From: Kingdonia uniflora
Lineage: Eukaryota > Streptophyta > Magnoliopsida > Ranunculales > Circaeasteraceae
Length of the DNA stretch: 64,000 nt
Reading direction: 5' to 3'
Assembly (NCBI GenBank): GCA_014058105.1
Contig: JACGCM010000630.1
Location: forward strand, 308,506 to 372,505
This document shows positions 46,629-58,200 of the stretch, in pieces. The translations under genes were made by a program, and so were the position numbers. Position 1 is the stretch's first letter. Each line of letters begins with the position of its first letter. The notes below the pieces were generated by a model that saw only the letters and a program-made list of their open reading frames with translations, had not been told where the DNA came from and searched no databases.

Positions 46629-46640
46629 AGAGGAGGCGAT
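46629..46640 (+). other. Polypurine tract before LTR
   Basis: GAGAGGAGGCGA directly before the TGTAGGGAC start of the LTR. Confidence 0.6.
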
Positions 46641-47136
46641 TGTAGGGACTTATCCCTCAAGCTGTGATATCATCGTATTAGTACCATGCCAGACTCACGC
46701 AACATGCACATGATACACCATATTACTATTGACACCTGGAAAATGAACTGAGCATAAGGTCTCTAAAGCGAACTGAGGATGAGGTCTATAAAGTGAACAG
46801 ATGATGAGGTTATAAAGCAGTTACAAATCTAACTACCACACATGAAAACGAACTGAGAGTGAGGTCTATAAAAATGATAAGTTCAAGAGGAGAAGGGGAC
46901 CAAGTTTTTCAATCTCAAAAGATCACAAAACTGGTAATCAAACATCAGCCTCAAGTAATAAAAGTTATAGTTATTAAATCCTCAAGCCGAGGTCGTGGTT
47001 TTTACCTATTCAAAGGTTTCCACGCTAATCGTCTGTGTCATTTCTATATTGGGTTATACTAATTTTTGTCACATGTACATTTGGTGTAAGGACTATTTCG
47101 AGCTATCTCAAGCTATTACGAAATTAGGCTGTTACA
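46641..47136 (+). mobile_element. 3' LTR, same family as 818-1430
   Basis: 496 bp from TGTAGGGACT to GTTACA. The end half matches the LTR at 818. It contains four copies of a 25-bp phrase 'gaactgag.atgaggtctataaa' at 46745, 46770, 46795 and 46851, several ending in a TATA-like core. Only about 75 bp of internal DNA remain on its left. Confidence 0.7.
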
Positions 47137-47534
47137 TTAACCTTTTGTTTTTAAAGAGTGAAATAGAAGGAGACCAATCGCAATAAATTTTTCAAATTGA
47201 GACCAACCTCAAATAAATTATATTATCATGGGACCTAGGTTCAATTCTCTCCAAAAGATACTATCAAGAAAAGAAAAAAGAAAAAGAAAAAAGAAAGTTA
47301 GTGGATGGGAGAAGAGTTGGAGCATCCACATGTCCTATTTTGTGAAAGAGCAGGTAGGGAGTAGGGGTATTTATTTTGTGAAAGAGCAGGTAGGAACGGG
47401 TACCCCCTACTCCCGGGAGTCGCAAAGCAAAATATTAGATGATCTTTATAAAAGCGTCACTAAGCAAAAGTGCCTTAGAAAGAAATCAAATAATGTAAAA
47501 GGTAGGTTCCTACATTATACAACCGAATTAATCC
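47137..47534. other. No supported gene; short direct repeat
   Basis: A phrase 'attttgtgaaagagcaggtagg' occurs twice near 47337 and 47373. The 108-codon frame at 47228-47554 is Lys-rich and unrecognised, and the repeat lies inside it. Confidence 0.4.
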
Positions 47535-48180
47535 TTGCTCGAATAAATAATTAATCTTGAAGAAATCATGCACTTACTTGACTCATCAACTGCGACTTCT
47601 AGCCCCTATCATTTTCTATATATACTAAAATAATTAGTAAGAGCTTAGAATAGGCCATGGACTATTGCTATTTATGATACCCATTTGGGAAGTAAACAAA
47701 AAAAAACTTGGGAAGTAAATAAAAAAATTTATGATACTCATATGGCTTTTCTGAATATAATGTAGCTCTAAAATATGATCCCCTTTGATCCCGTACTAAT
47801 GCTATTTCGCGAGGCAAATTTGAGTAATTTTGTGCAAGAAACCAAAAAGATTGTAATAATTCAACACATGCAACTATGAAAATACAGATGTTAGTATTGT
47901 TTTTATAATCAAAACTTTTGGATGATTAACATATAGATTAATATGATCTACATCGATATGGCACATGCTCTATGACAAGTGACAACACGGACTAATCAGA
48001 TGTATAAAGCTACAATGCTCAAATCCTAGTTAGAAAATTAACAAGTATCTAATGTCTAATGTGTCTTTGAACATGGACCTCTCAGGCTGGTGGGAGTTGG
48101 GAGGTTCGGTAGCTAATGGTTTTATTTAAAATGTGTGTACTATGACTTAATATAGGGCCCAAACTCATTGCTACGCCCTA
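47535..48180. repeat. Upstream block of ALDH duplication, copy B
   Basis: Matches 28690-29270 with small insertions, for example about 75 bp near 47670-47750. Confidence 0.75.
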
Positions 48181-48915
48181 CGTGTTACTTTAGGTTTCTA
48201 CTTTCAACAGCTAATAATGGCGTAGAGTAACACTAGGTCACCATCGATGAAAGCACAAAAAATAACAAAACAGTATTCATAATAGCAGGCAGTGGCAGAG
48301 CCAGTTGAGTGGGGGAAATTGATATCAGTAAGAAAAATAATAATAATAATAAATAAAATAATCTGGGGGTTTTTCGGGCGTTAGCCCAAGAAAAAATAAA
48401 GAGTTTTTCAACTTATACCTGTTTAGCATATTAGTGTCTACACCACAATATTTTCCGCATATGAGTGACGACCTCTTATTTTGGACTGGGCTGTCAGTCA
48501 ACAGGCTTTGACTAACGCTGACTTGACTTGAGAAAAGTTTAACCCGTTTTTGTCCCTCACACTGCTCACCTGCTTCACCAAGTTACCACCAATTACCATC
48601 TTACGTGTTTCGGGAGGCAAATTTAAGTAATTTTGTGCAAGAAACCAACAAGATTATAATAATTCAACACATGCAACTATACAAATACAGATTAATATGA
48701 TCTAAATCGATATGGCACATGCTCTATGGCACACACAGGGACTAATCAGATGTATAAAGCTACATAATCCTAGTTAGAAAATTAACAAGTATCTAATGTG
48801 TCTTTGAACATGGACCGATTCTCAGGCTGGTGGGGGTTGGGAGGTTCGGTAGCTATTGGTTTTCATTTAAAATGAGTGTACTATGGCTTAATATAGGGCC
48901 CAAACTCATTCATTG

Positions 48916-48947
48916 CTACGCCCTACGCCCTACGCCCTACGCCCTAC
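48916..48947. repeat. (CTACGCC)n heptamer microsatellite
   Basis: Four and a half head-to-tail copies of CTACGCC. The related positions in other copies carry a single unit. Confidence 0.85.
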
Positions 48948-49198
48948 TTTAGGTTTCAACTTTCAACAACCAATAATGGAATAGAGTAACACTAGGTTAC
49001 CGGCCATAAAAGCACAGAAAATATCAAAACACTATTCATAATGGTAGGCAGTGGCAGAGCCAGTTGAGTGGGGGCAGGAAACCAGTTGAGTGGGGGAAAG
49101 TGATATCAGTAAGCAGTAATTTACAGGTAATTCGGGCGTTAGCCCCAGAAAAAATAAAGAGTTTTTTTAGCTTATACCCCATTATGTTTGGCATATTA

Positions 49199-49614
49199 GA
49201 GCATGGGCAGCAGGATAGCTAAGTTAGCTAGCCACGCATGCGTAAATTCAGAGAAAATATGACATATAGTTAAGGGTAAAAAAATAATTTTTTTCAGGGT
49301 GGGGATGGATGTCAGTTGTTGTTGTTTTTAATTATTTTTATATAATAAAAAAAATATAATAATAATAATAATAAATAAATAATATATACACTGCGCCAAT
49401 TCAATTGGCGCATGCTAAATATTAAAAAAATCAATGAAACAATTTTTTAATAAAAAAAATATTTTTAATAATTGATTTAGGGTGCCTCACTGACATGAAC
49501 GGGCTCGCCACTGCTTTTCTCGAAATAAGCGCGATTTGAGCGATAGCAGCCTGAAAAATGAAGTTTTAACGAGTTTGGATCGCTAACATAACGATAGCTA
49601 TCCTGCCCATACTC
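49199..49614. mobile_element. Tourist-like MITE (PIF/Harbinger type)
   Basis: 416 bp with inverted ends GAGCATGGGCAGCAGGATAG and, reversed, GAGTATGGGCAGGATAGCT, flanked by TTA at 49196-49198 and 49615-49617. The sister sequence at 48437 has the empty site 'catattagtgtc' with one TTA. Its middle contains a palindrome 'gcgccaattcaattggcgc'. No coding capacity. Confidence 0.9.
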
Positions 49615-49959
49615 TTAGTGTCTACACCCCGATATTCTCTCGTATATGAGTGACAACCCCTTATTTTGGCATTGGTTGTCAGTCAACAGACTTTGACTAA
49701 CGTTGACTTGACTTGAGAAAAGTTTATCCCGTTTTTGCCCCTCACACTGCTCACCTGCTCCACCAAGTTACCACTGATTACCATCTTACGCGCTTCTCAT
49801 GTGCGCCCTAGTCGGGAATTTTGCCCCTAAATCGGTCCAGGTTTTTTTTTTCTCCATCATCAAAACTGTCGGATAATGTTTTTCTCCTCCATCACGATTC
49901 TCTATCTCTCTATAACTAAAATTAAGGTAATTAGTTAAATAAATAATCACTTGAGACTA

Positions 49960-50527
49960 ACCGATTTCGATAAATTTTATGTCAAAATCAATAGGTCCGA
50001 AAAACCTTGAATTAACGATCTAACCCTAGCCTAATTCAAGTTGGTCCAATGTTCTAGTGACAAAAAACAAATATAAATTAAGCACAAAAACATGTAATTT
50101 TAACCATGTGGGAAACCTTTTTCAAAAGAAAAACCCACAAGTCGATGTCGAATCGTCCGATAGCTAAACAATATAATATTGAAACAAAATTTTAAGAATT
50201 CAATTACTTACAGACTCGATAAGCACATCCCGTGATTACCTCTCTTCTAATTGAACTTCTCACAATCAATTTTACGTTCTCGCAACGCCTCGTCTCGGAT
50301 AACGCACCAAAACTTCAAAGCTTGAATCGGTCAAACTCACAAAATCTGAAATTGAATTTAGGTTTCTCAATCTTCGATTGATTCAATTTGAGTTTTACTT
50401 CGCATTGAATCGCTCGTTGAAATATCTTTTATCTCTAAAATCTCAAACCCTAAAAAAGTTCTTTTGGAAGAGGTAAAAAGTCAAATAAAAAAGAATGTCT
50501 TTTATTAGAAAATTGAAAAAGTTATTC
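49960..50527 (-). mobile_element. Partial Copia-like solo LTR, family B
   Basis: Matches 52290-52830 in order ('aattcaagttg', 'aattcaattactta', 'ctcgataagcacatcc', 'ttgagttttacttcgcatt'). It stops near 'agttattcgta', where the palindrome array of the other copy starts, so the array-bearing half is lost. Confidence 0.65.
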
Positions 50528-50976
50528 GTATACTATGACTTAATATAGGGCCCAAACTCATTTGCCTTAGGTTTCAACTTTCAACAACTAATAATGGCAT
50601 ATACTAACACTAGGTCACCATCGATGAAAACAAAGAAAATAACATAACAGTGTTCATAATGGCAGGGGTGTCAATTATTTATGGACATTTCTAAGTTAAC
50701 ACAAATTTACTTAGAAGTTTTGTTGCATAAACTTCCATCGAACATTTTTATTTTATTTATTTTATTTTATCACAGATTGATGTGCCAGGAAAAACCTGGC
50801 ATCATTGCATTATCTACACCCAAAATATGGGAGTCAATACTGAAGTTGCCTCATTATTCAGTGGCACATCTACTGCATTCCTATGCAGCGTGATTTATGC
50901 TTACTCAGAGGTGCCCTGAATAAAAGAGAAAGTCCTGGCACCAAAAAGAAATCCGAGGCCTTACTGTGCCAAGGGA

Positions 50977-51110
50977 CAGGGGCGGATTTAGGGGGGGGGG
51001 GGGGCTAGGGGGTGCCCAGCACCCCCACTTTTTTTTTGAGATTTCCCTTTGATATATATACCTATATATAAAAAATAAAAATAAAAAACACCTCTCTCTT
51101 TGTCGAGGAA
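50977..51110. mobile_element. hAT-like terminal sequence
   Basis: CAGGGGCGGATTTAGG followed by a G run and 'gggtgcccagcaccccca' is a common hAT terminus in plants. It marks the point where copy B departs from copy A for about 4 kb. The opposite end is not recognised. Confidence 0.5.
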
Positions 51111-51305
51111 TTAGAGCATCAAATGAAGAGGAAAACAAACATCAAATGAAGAGGAATTAAGGCATCAAATAAAAAACACCTTTATCTTTTTTTTAAGCTT
51201 TTGTAATAGAAGCTTAAAAAAAACAGTAGTAATAGAAGAGGAGGGAAGAACAAATATAAGGGTACTCTCACTCTTCACCTCACAGTAAAGCTAGGTCAAG
51301 TCTCA

Positions 51306-51774
51306 TTGTTTCCCCTCAATTTCCAAACCCAAACCTCTTCTTCTCCATCAAACCCTTATTATTTCACAACAATGATCGATGCGAAGATGCTTGACGTCGA
51401 GATGGGTCGAATTCGATCTCTCTTGATATCGATGCAAATGGGGATGAGAAAACTTTCATCATCAGTCAAGATTTCTTCTGGTATGTGTTTGCCCATTGAT
51501 TCAATTTCATGTTTTTAGTAATTGGGGTTTGTTTAATTGTGTTTGGGGTTTGATTTTTGTGATTGGTTTTTTTTTTAAGCACCCCGGTTTAAATTACTCC
51601 AGATGGGCAACAGATATCCAGCTTCTTGGATGGGAATAAGGTAATGCTAGCTATGATTACAAGTAATTTTGTGTGTTTGATTATTTTAATTGGGTTTGCT
51701 TTTACAGGAAAATGTCCCGTGCCCGAAATTGCCTGAGAAAATGACTACTGCTAGAGCTAAAAGATATAGACATG
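51306..51774 (+). pseudogene. Three-exon fragment of an unrecognised gene
   Basis: 51306-51480, 51603-51640 and 51708-51774 each have canonical borders (G|GTATGT, CCAG|A, AAG|GTAATG, ACAG|GAA, G|GTATGA) and join in one frame. The product includes MIDAKMLDVEMGRIRSLLIS, then DGQQISSFLDGNKENVPCPK and LPEKMTTARAKRYRHG. A likely initiator is the Met at 51372. No family recognised. It starts inside the 4-kb insertion unique to copy B and continues into no further clear exon, so it looks like the 5' part of a captured or truncated host gene. Confidence 0.45.
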
Positions 51775-51989
51775 GTATGATATTGGGATTTTGAATTTGA
51801 GTTTTGTACTGTTATTTGTTTTATGGTTTTGATGGTATGTCTAAGTAGATATGCGTATTAGAGTATATTATGTTGGATTCTCATTGGGTCAATTAAGTTT
51901 GAAATTGAAAATTAATATATAAGTAAAATTACCAAAATACCCCTTAAACTAAAATAGAAAATACAATTTTTTGGCTCTCACTTACCACA

Positions 51990-52283
51990 TTGGTCTTGGT
52001 CCTTGATGGGTGTAACAGTACCTTTCTTTTTCCAATCCAAGCTGGATGGAACTGCAGTCACATTTTCGTACTTAAACGGCGTTAGGTGTTTGGGCAAGGG
52101 TGATTTTTATACTATTACGAGATGCTACAAGCTTTTCATTTGTTTGGTCAGCAAATTTGTTGATACTCAACTTGTACGGTCTGACCCACTTTTTATTTAA
52201 AGAGTTTATGAACTCCGAGTTTGCCTTGAATATGTTGAATCGTTTATCTTTCTCACCCAAATCAGTAGATATTTTTCATAAAA
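51990..52283 (-). pseudogene. Papain-family cysteine protease fragment, copy B, inner part
   Basis: The minus strand reads [20 protein letters not shown] (I29 propeptide), [20 protein letters not shown], then after a frameshift [20 protein letters not shown] and VTPIKD, the start of the mature enzyme just before its catalytic Cys region. It ends at VTPIKD. Together with 53263-53395 it is one gene fragment split by an LTR. Confidence 0.75.
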
Positions 52284-53262
52284 TGTTCGATTAATTTAGG
52301 TCAAAATTATTAGGTTCGAAAATTCTTGATTTAAATGTCTAACCCTATCGTAATTCAAGTTGATTCAATTATCTAGCGACAACAACCAAAAGTAAATTAA
52401 GCACAAGAACAAACAATTTTAACCCCGTAGGAAACTTTTTGTAAGAGAAAAACCTATAAGTCGCTGCCGAATCTCCTGACAACTAAGCAATCTAATATTG
52501 AAATGAAATTACAAGAATTCAATTACTTACATACTCGATAAGCACATCCTGTGGTTACCTATCTTCCAATCAAGCTTCTTGCAATCGATTCATTGTTCTC
52601 GCAATGCCTTGCTTCAATCTCCTGTCAAAGCATCCAAGCTTGAAACTCACAAGTTTTTCAAATCAAAATTAGGTTTTCTAATTCTTCGATTGATTCAATT
52701 TGAGTTTTACTTCGCATTAAATCGTTCGTTGAAATCTCTCTTCTCTCTAAATTCTCAATCCCTAGAAAAGTTGGTTTTGGAAGAAGTAAATGACATAAAA
52801 AATGTCTTTTATAAGAAAACTGAAAAACTCGTACTCTATTCGAACAGAGAAATAGTTTATTCAAATAGACAGGGTTTTATTTGAATAGAACAAATATTAT
52901 ATTCGAATAAACAATGTTCTACCTAGTCTATTCAAACAGGAAAAAAATCTATTCGAATAGACATGTCTATTCGAGCAGAGCAAAGAGTCTATTCGAATAA
53001 AAAGAGTTCTGCCTGGTCTATTCGAACAGAACAAAAAGCCTATTCGAACAGAAACCTAAAAATCATAATTTTTTTAAATTTTTTTGTAAAATACTAACGG
53101 GATTAAATTTTTTGAGCAAAGATGTACAAACCAACATACCTGTTCACTATCAGTCCAGTTGTAGTCGCTCCACCTGCAATCTCTGATGATGAATAACCAC
53201 GAGATAGTGCTGACACCTATACTAGACACGAAATGAAACCAATACCAAATATGGATGTTTCA
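52284..53262 (-). mobile_element. Solo Copia-like LTR, family B, inside protease fragment
   Basis: On the minus strand it starts TGAAACATCC and shares TTTCATTTCGTGT with the start of the LTR at 28519. The order of blocks matches 49960-50527. It interrupts the propeptide between ...KTH and GEKDKRF, which are close together in copy A. No clean target duplication seen. Confidence 0.65.
52836..53051 (-). promoter_or_regulatory. TTCGAA palindrome array, family B, ten units
   Basis: Twelve-bp units of CTATTCGAATAG type start at 52836, 52857, 52877, 52899, 52928, 52949, 52967, 52989, 53018 and 53040 (steps 21, 20, 22, 29, 21, 18, 22, 29, 22). In minus orientation a TATAAAA box (52807-52813) follows 23 bp beyond the last unit. 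Confidence 0.65.
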
Positions 53263-53395
53263 GTGAGTCTTAATCATGGATGATTCATACAATGTACACG
53301 ACATCGCTTGAGAAGCCCAAATACCCAATACAAATAAGGCCACAAACATGAACTGCAATTGGGTTGATGAAGCCATAATGTGATCATGTAAGAGC
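53263..53395 (-). pseudogene. Cysteine protease fragment, copy B, signal peptide part
   Basis: The minus-strand ATG near 53376 gives SSTQLQFMFVALFVLGIWAS and then YESSMIKTH, nearly the same as copy A, and is cut by the LTR at 53262. Confidence 0.7.
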
Positions 53396-53764
53396 ATCAG
53401 GTGTAGCCTAGCTAAAGTATAGCTAGCAAGATGAGTTGGAAAGTGATATTTGAAAAAGTAAAAAAATAGACTCCTCAAAAACTACTTTATGTCAAAAGAA
53501 AACTATGACGTGTAAGAAAAAAATGTTAAAAAAAATAGTTTTAATTTTTCCAAACACTTTATACGTATTAATTTTAGTTAAAAAAACGTTTTCCACGTAA
53601 TAAAGTCATCTAGGTGGCTACCCAAAATTTCTTTCTTTCTCCTCATTGTTGAGGAGAGAGAGTATTGAAACCCAAAATAACTACTCTCATGGGGAGGTTA
53701 AAAACTTAATTTTTAGCACTTTTTCTTCTTTATTTTAACTACAGGGAGTCTACACTAGATGCTC
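53392..53764. mobile_element. Tourist-like MITE with TAA target duplication
   Basis: 373 bp with 15-base inverted ends GAGCATCAGGTGTAG and, reversed, GAGCATCTAGTGTAG, flanked by TAA at 53389-53391 and 53765-53767. Copy A (about 39550) has the empty site 'tgtaagtattag'. The family is inferred from the 3-bp TAA duplication and GAGCAT ends. No coding capacity. Confidence 0.9.
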
Positions 53765-54269
53765 TAAGTATTAGAAGATCAAATTGAAGAATTGGATAGC
53801 TACACATATTTTCAACCATGCAATGTTTTTAGCTTATATTGGCGAAAAATATTCATTATTTTAGACTTGCACAACATCGTGACGGGTAAGTTCTAGACGA
53901 CTGAAGCTTCGAAAAAGAGTTTGTGATAGATTTCATTATATATGGTTCCGTTTCGTTTCCGTTATACCTCTACTGCTCTACATCAAGTCTGGTTTATAAT
54001 GTTTAAATACTTCCTTTCTTAAAATTTTCTGTCTTGTTATGTATCAAAACTTATGATAAGTAGTCTCGATTTGATCTTTCCTTCGTCCTTCTAAGAAATA
54101 TTCGTAGTTTGATTTGTTTTCTGTTTCATTTTTATGGTTCCTTCTGTTGATTGTCAAACCGTCTCTTACGAGTTATACTACCACATGCTCAAACTTTTGC
54201 ATCCATTATCGAGTCCAGGATGATGACAAAGAGTGGTTTTTCTTCCATCAGTTTAGAACTAATATTGTG

Positions 54270-54503
54270 TGATGCATGCGACACCAAAGACACATCAATT
54301 AATTCATTGTGAGCCACATAGTTATGATTGGGCCTCAACACCAATAATCGAATGATTCCATGCTCCTAATTAATAATAAAAAGATACACCAATAATTCAT
54401 AGTATGCTTTCACAAAGTGCAATAAATTCCAACTATGGCCTTCGTGGCAATCATTATGTTTTAGATGCTTTAATATCACGATGAATGATTTTAGGGTGGC
54501 CTG
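54270..54503 (-). pseudogene. Protein kinase fragment (PERK-like)
   Basis: The minus strand reads GHPKIIHRDIKASK, the catalytic loop with HRD of plant receptor-like kinases such as the PERK group. After decayed sequence YVAHNELIDVS resembles GYVAPEY...KSDV of the activation segment. The rest is degraded and no flanking exon is clear. Confidence 0.45.
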
Positions 54504-55256
54504 AAAATAAATTAATTTCATTAAGAATAAGAGTTGAATTATAAATACAAAAGTACTTAGGATAGTCGTCTTATAGCCTAAAGCAAATGTAATATAAGAT
54601 TAAACTCAAAATATGATTATGGACGGAAGAATGTTGTGGCTGTGAAGCATAACCTGGTGGCTGAGAAGGTTTCAGGGGCATTGAATTCGCTTCATGAGAT
54701 GAGTAAAGAAGCCTACGATCTTGTATCTTGTATCTTGTTCTGGAGAGCTGGAGAGCTCGGTTTGTAGAGGGAGAAGAGAAAGAAACCATACATGAAGGAG
54801 AAGGAGATAGAAATTCAAAAATGTCATTCAATTCCGCAATTTAGGGTTAGACGGCCGAGATCAATTCTTCCTTGCATAAGTACCATGGAAATGATCGAAA
54901 CCATCCAGCATACGCCTCGCCATACATGTCGGTGAATGGTCTGAGACCAAAGCAAAATGTTGGGCTGTTTTTTTTTATTATAAATAATATATGACTACTA
55001 ATATGAGGTCGAGAATTTATGAGTAATTTTCTTAAGCCATGTTTGGTTATATTTGTTTGGAGCCAAATTAGGGGAAGCAAAACTCACACCCAAATGCAAG
55101 AAATACTAAACTAGATAAAGAAGGTACGTGTACGTGTTCTCTTCCGAGAAGCAAGAACTTGACCATATTATCTGCCTTCCCATCCAAAAAAAAGAAGAAG
55201 AAAAGTCACAGTTGGTAAGGGAGAAGAGAAACTTATTAAGAGAAAGAGAGATAGAT
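54504..55256. other. Upstream region of ALDH copy B
   Basis: From 55045 it matches the ALDH copy A upstream region (33870-33980). Left of this it is unique to copy B and no gene is supported. No TATTTAAAG box or complete inverted repeat like that of copy A is found before the start codon. Confidence 0.45.
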
Positions 55257-58200
55257 ATGGCAGTGGAGAGCAACGGAAGCGCGGAGAAACACAGTGCCAT
55301 CTACGATATCCCAGAGATAAAGTTTACGAAGCTCTTCATCAATGGAAGTTTCGTAGACGCTGTTTCAGGTAATCTTTTTTTTTCGTCTTCATTTATCTAG
55401 GTAAACAATATATGTTTTATCCAAGGAGGATGTCTCGACTTTGTGGTGGATTTTTTTTTTCTCCGGTGGCAGAGGGAATAAAAGGCAGTTGGAACACCCT
55501 TTATGCAGACGATGCAATCTCGAGAGTATTGTACGGTTTATAATACTGCGTTTTCTCCATGGGCTATTGAGTAACAAATGTTTTTCACCCCTTGGACCAT
55601 TACTCAAAAAGGGTGAAATTACGACTATATATAATCAAAATGACACATTAAGTAGATGATTGTGATTAATGGTACATCATAGCTGTTGATTAATCATCAG
55701 TCTACAGTAATACTTTTCTTCACCTACCAAAAAGGCCCTTCATTTTTCAATTATTTCAGTTACATTCATTTTAAAAGCACATGGGTAATAACGTAATATT
55801 TCCATAGAATTTCTTTATGAAAGTTTGTATATATGTTTTCTTCCAATTTTCTGGATGTGAAAATTCAGAATTTATAGATTTTCATCCTAACCTTATGGAC
55901 TTTCGTCAAATAATATCAATGAAAGTTTGGGATTTTTATTTATTAACACATTAATTCTACGAGTTTAATATCTTAGGCGTCACACACAAAGCGGAGAAAA
56001 AGTTTAGTCCTAAGCACCTCTTCCCATTCGACATATGTCCTATCTAACCCAACTTCTAAACCTTGGTTAATTAGTTGTTTAGTCTTATCATTTCTCCTCC
56101 AATTACGCCTTGAATATCAATTAAAAATAATACAGTTTCCTATTTTCATGACTTAATTTTACACCTATGATCTAGTTGGCACAATAAATGAAAGTGCCGG
56201 AGATAAAACAGTTCCTACTATAGCTCTAAGAACAATCAACCAACATAAACACCACTATTTATTTATTTATTTATTTTCTTAATTAGGGTACACAAATTTT
56301 CTCTATGTTCTTTAAAATCAATAATGATAAATCTTGTTAGACTAAATTTGATGAAAGTGGGTTTAAGGTGTGCCCAAGTTTTCTAGCTAGATGACAATTA
56401 TGTCTATCTATGTTTGTTAGGACTTGAGCTCTTGACATGATAAAACATTAGCCAACTAAGCCAACTCTACATCTATAAACTTTTTTTTTCTTCTTCTTCA
56501 GGCCTTGTGCAAATTTTTTATTGTTTTGGGCTCTTTTTCCCTTGAGCCCTGTGTGGTCGCACACCTCCTAGTTCCCAAGGGCCGCCCTTGGTTAATATTA
56601 TTACCAATGGTGTAAGAGACTTTGGTAATAAAACTTTAATCTTTTGGTTTTGGATTGATTATCATCATGAAGTTCTTTTTCTTTTGTTCAGTCAAAAATA
56701 AATAATCAAAATAGAAATATTAATTATAATTGATATGGGTAATTTAACACAACCATCAATTAACAATTAAGGAGGATAAAATTGTTAATTACAACTAACT
56801 AACTACGGTTTAGAAGTTGCGTTAAATAGGACACATGTTGAATGGGGAGGCGGTTTGGACGGTTCTAAGCGCTTAGTACCAAATTTTTTCTCCTCAAAGC
56901 GCATGCACAAGCAGGTGTCACTTTATATACCATTGTCTACGGCCAATTTGGATCGTATTTAAATACAAGGTTCACACATTTAAGTGATTAGGGCCACCAG
57001 GAAACATGAACTCTAGGAAAAATGTAGGGTTGTCATACTTGTTGCTATCATAATATCCAACCATCTAGACTTTGCTATAATTAGGCATTGTTGGTTTAGA
57101 GGTGTCAGTGATGGTCATTTCGCATCTAGAAAATCAATAGTTGAATGCGATCATGCGTGCCCTCACATAGAGATGCATAGGTGGATAGGCCTTTATGGAA
57201 GGCGTCTCTTAATCACGCCTATGCTTAAGGTGTTCTAGTATTGATTCGAGGAAGTTGTTTGATTTATTTGATAAAATGCCTTAATGACTTGACAAATATG
57301 GAAACATGGAGTGAAACTAACATGATATTCTGGAAAGGACATGTTGTTAAAATCCTTCTTGTTTGTGTAACTGAAACAGGAAAAACTTTTGAAACAATAG
57401 ATCCAAGAACAGGAGAAGTGATAGCAAGGGTGGCAGAAGGAGATAAAGAAGATATTGACTTGGCTGTGAAAGCTGCTAGAAATGCTTTCGATCATGGGAA
57501 ATGGCCTCGTATGTCTGGTTTTGTAAGTCTTCTTTTTCACACATACGAATTTAGAGTCTTTCAATTCTTATTCCTTATTATCAATTTTTCCCATATGTAA
57601 TATCTATAGCCTATAGGTTCTTCTAGATTCGCCTACTACAAGTTTTATCTCAAGATTTTCTCTTCTTAACAGATTGTGTTTCTTGTTGCATGGCCAACAA
57701 ACCAAATTTCTATAGTCTTTAGCCCTTTCCGAAGGAAGGGGCTATTGGGATATCACTCATAATCCGTAATAAGATACACCATCTTTTCTTTTTTCATTCA
57801 AATAACTGGTTTTCTGTTCTCGCGTGAATGTATGGTTTCAGGAGAGAGGGCAGATAATGATGAAATTTGCAGAATTAGTAGACAAACATACAGATGAGCT
57901 AGCTGCTTTGGATGCTATAGATGCTGGCAAGTTGCTCAGTTTGGGAAAGATGTTGGACATTCCACAATCTGCAAATACACTAAGGTATTATGCAGGAGCT
58001 GCAGATAAAATCCACGGAGAGACGTTAAAAATGTCTCGTGAGCTTTTTGGGTACACCTTGCTGGAGCCTGTGGGTGTTGTAGGACACATTATCCCATGGA
58101 ACTTTCCCTCTATACTGTTCTTTACAAAGGTTTCCCCTGCCTTAGCTGCTGGGTGCACAATGATAGTCAAACCTGCTGAACAAACGCCACTTTCGGCTCT

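Larger units (their letters stand above)
48200..49800. repeat. Local direct duplication within copy B
   Basis: 48200-48605 and 48960-49800 share a run with 'gcagtggcagagccagttga', 'gggcgttagccc', 'agtgtctacacc' and 'gactttgactaacg'. The second copy carries a MITE (49199-49614), so its empty site can be read in the first at about 48437. Confidence 0.75.

Noticed and set aside
47228..47554. 108-codon Lys-rich frame
   Set aside because: It contains a direct repeat and spans the start of the duplicated block; no recognisable protein.
50986..51004. Long G run as a functional G-quadruplex site
   Set aside because: It is better explained as part of a hAT terminal sequence, and run length may be affected by sequencing error.
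54571..54831. 86-codon frame upstream of the kinase fragment as a PERK extracellular part
   Set aside because: It has some Pro and Ser but no convincing repeat or membrane segment in register with the kinase piece.
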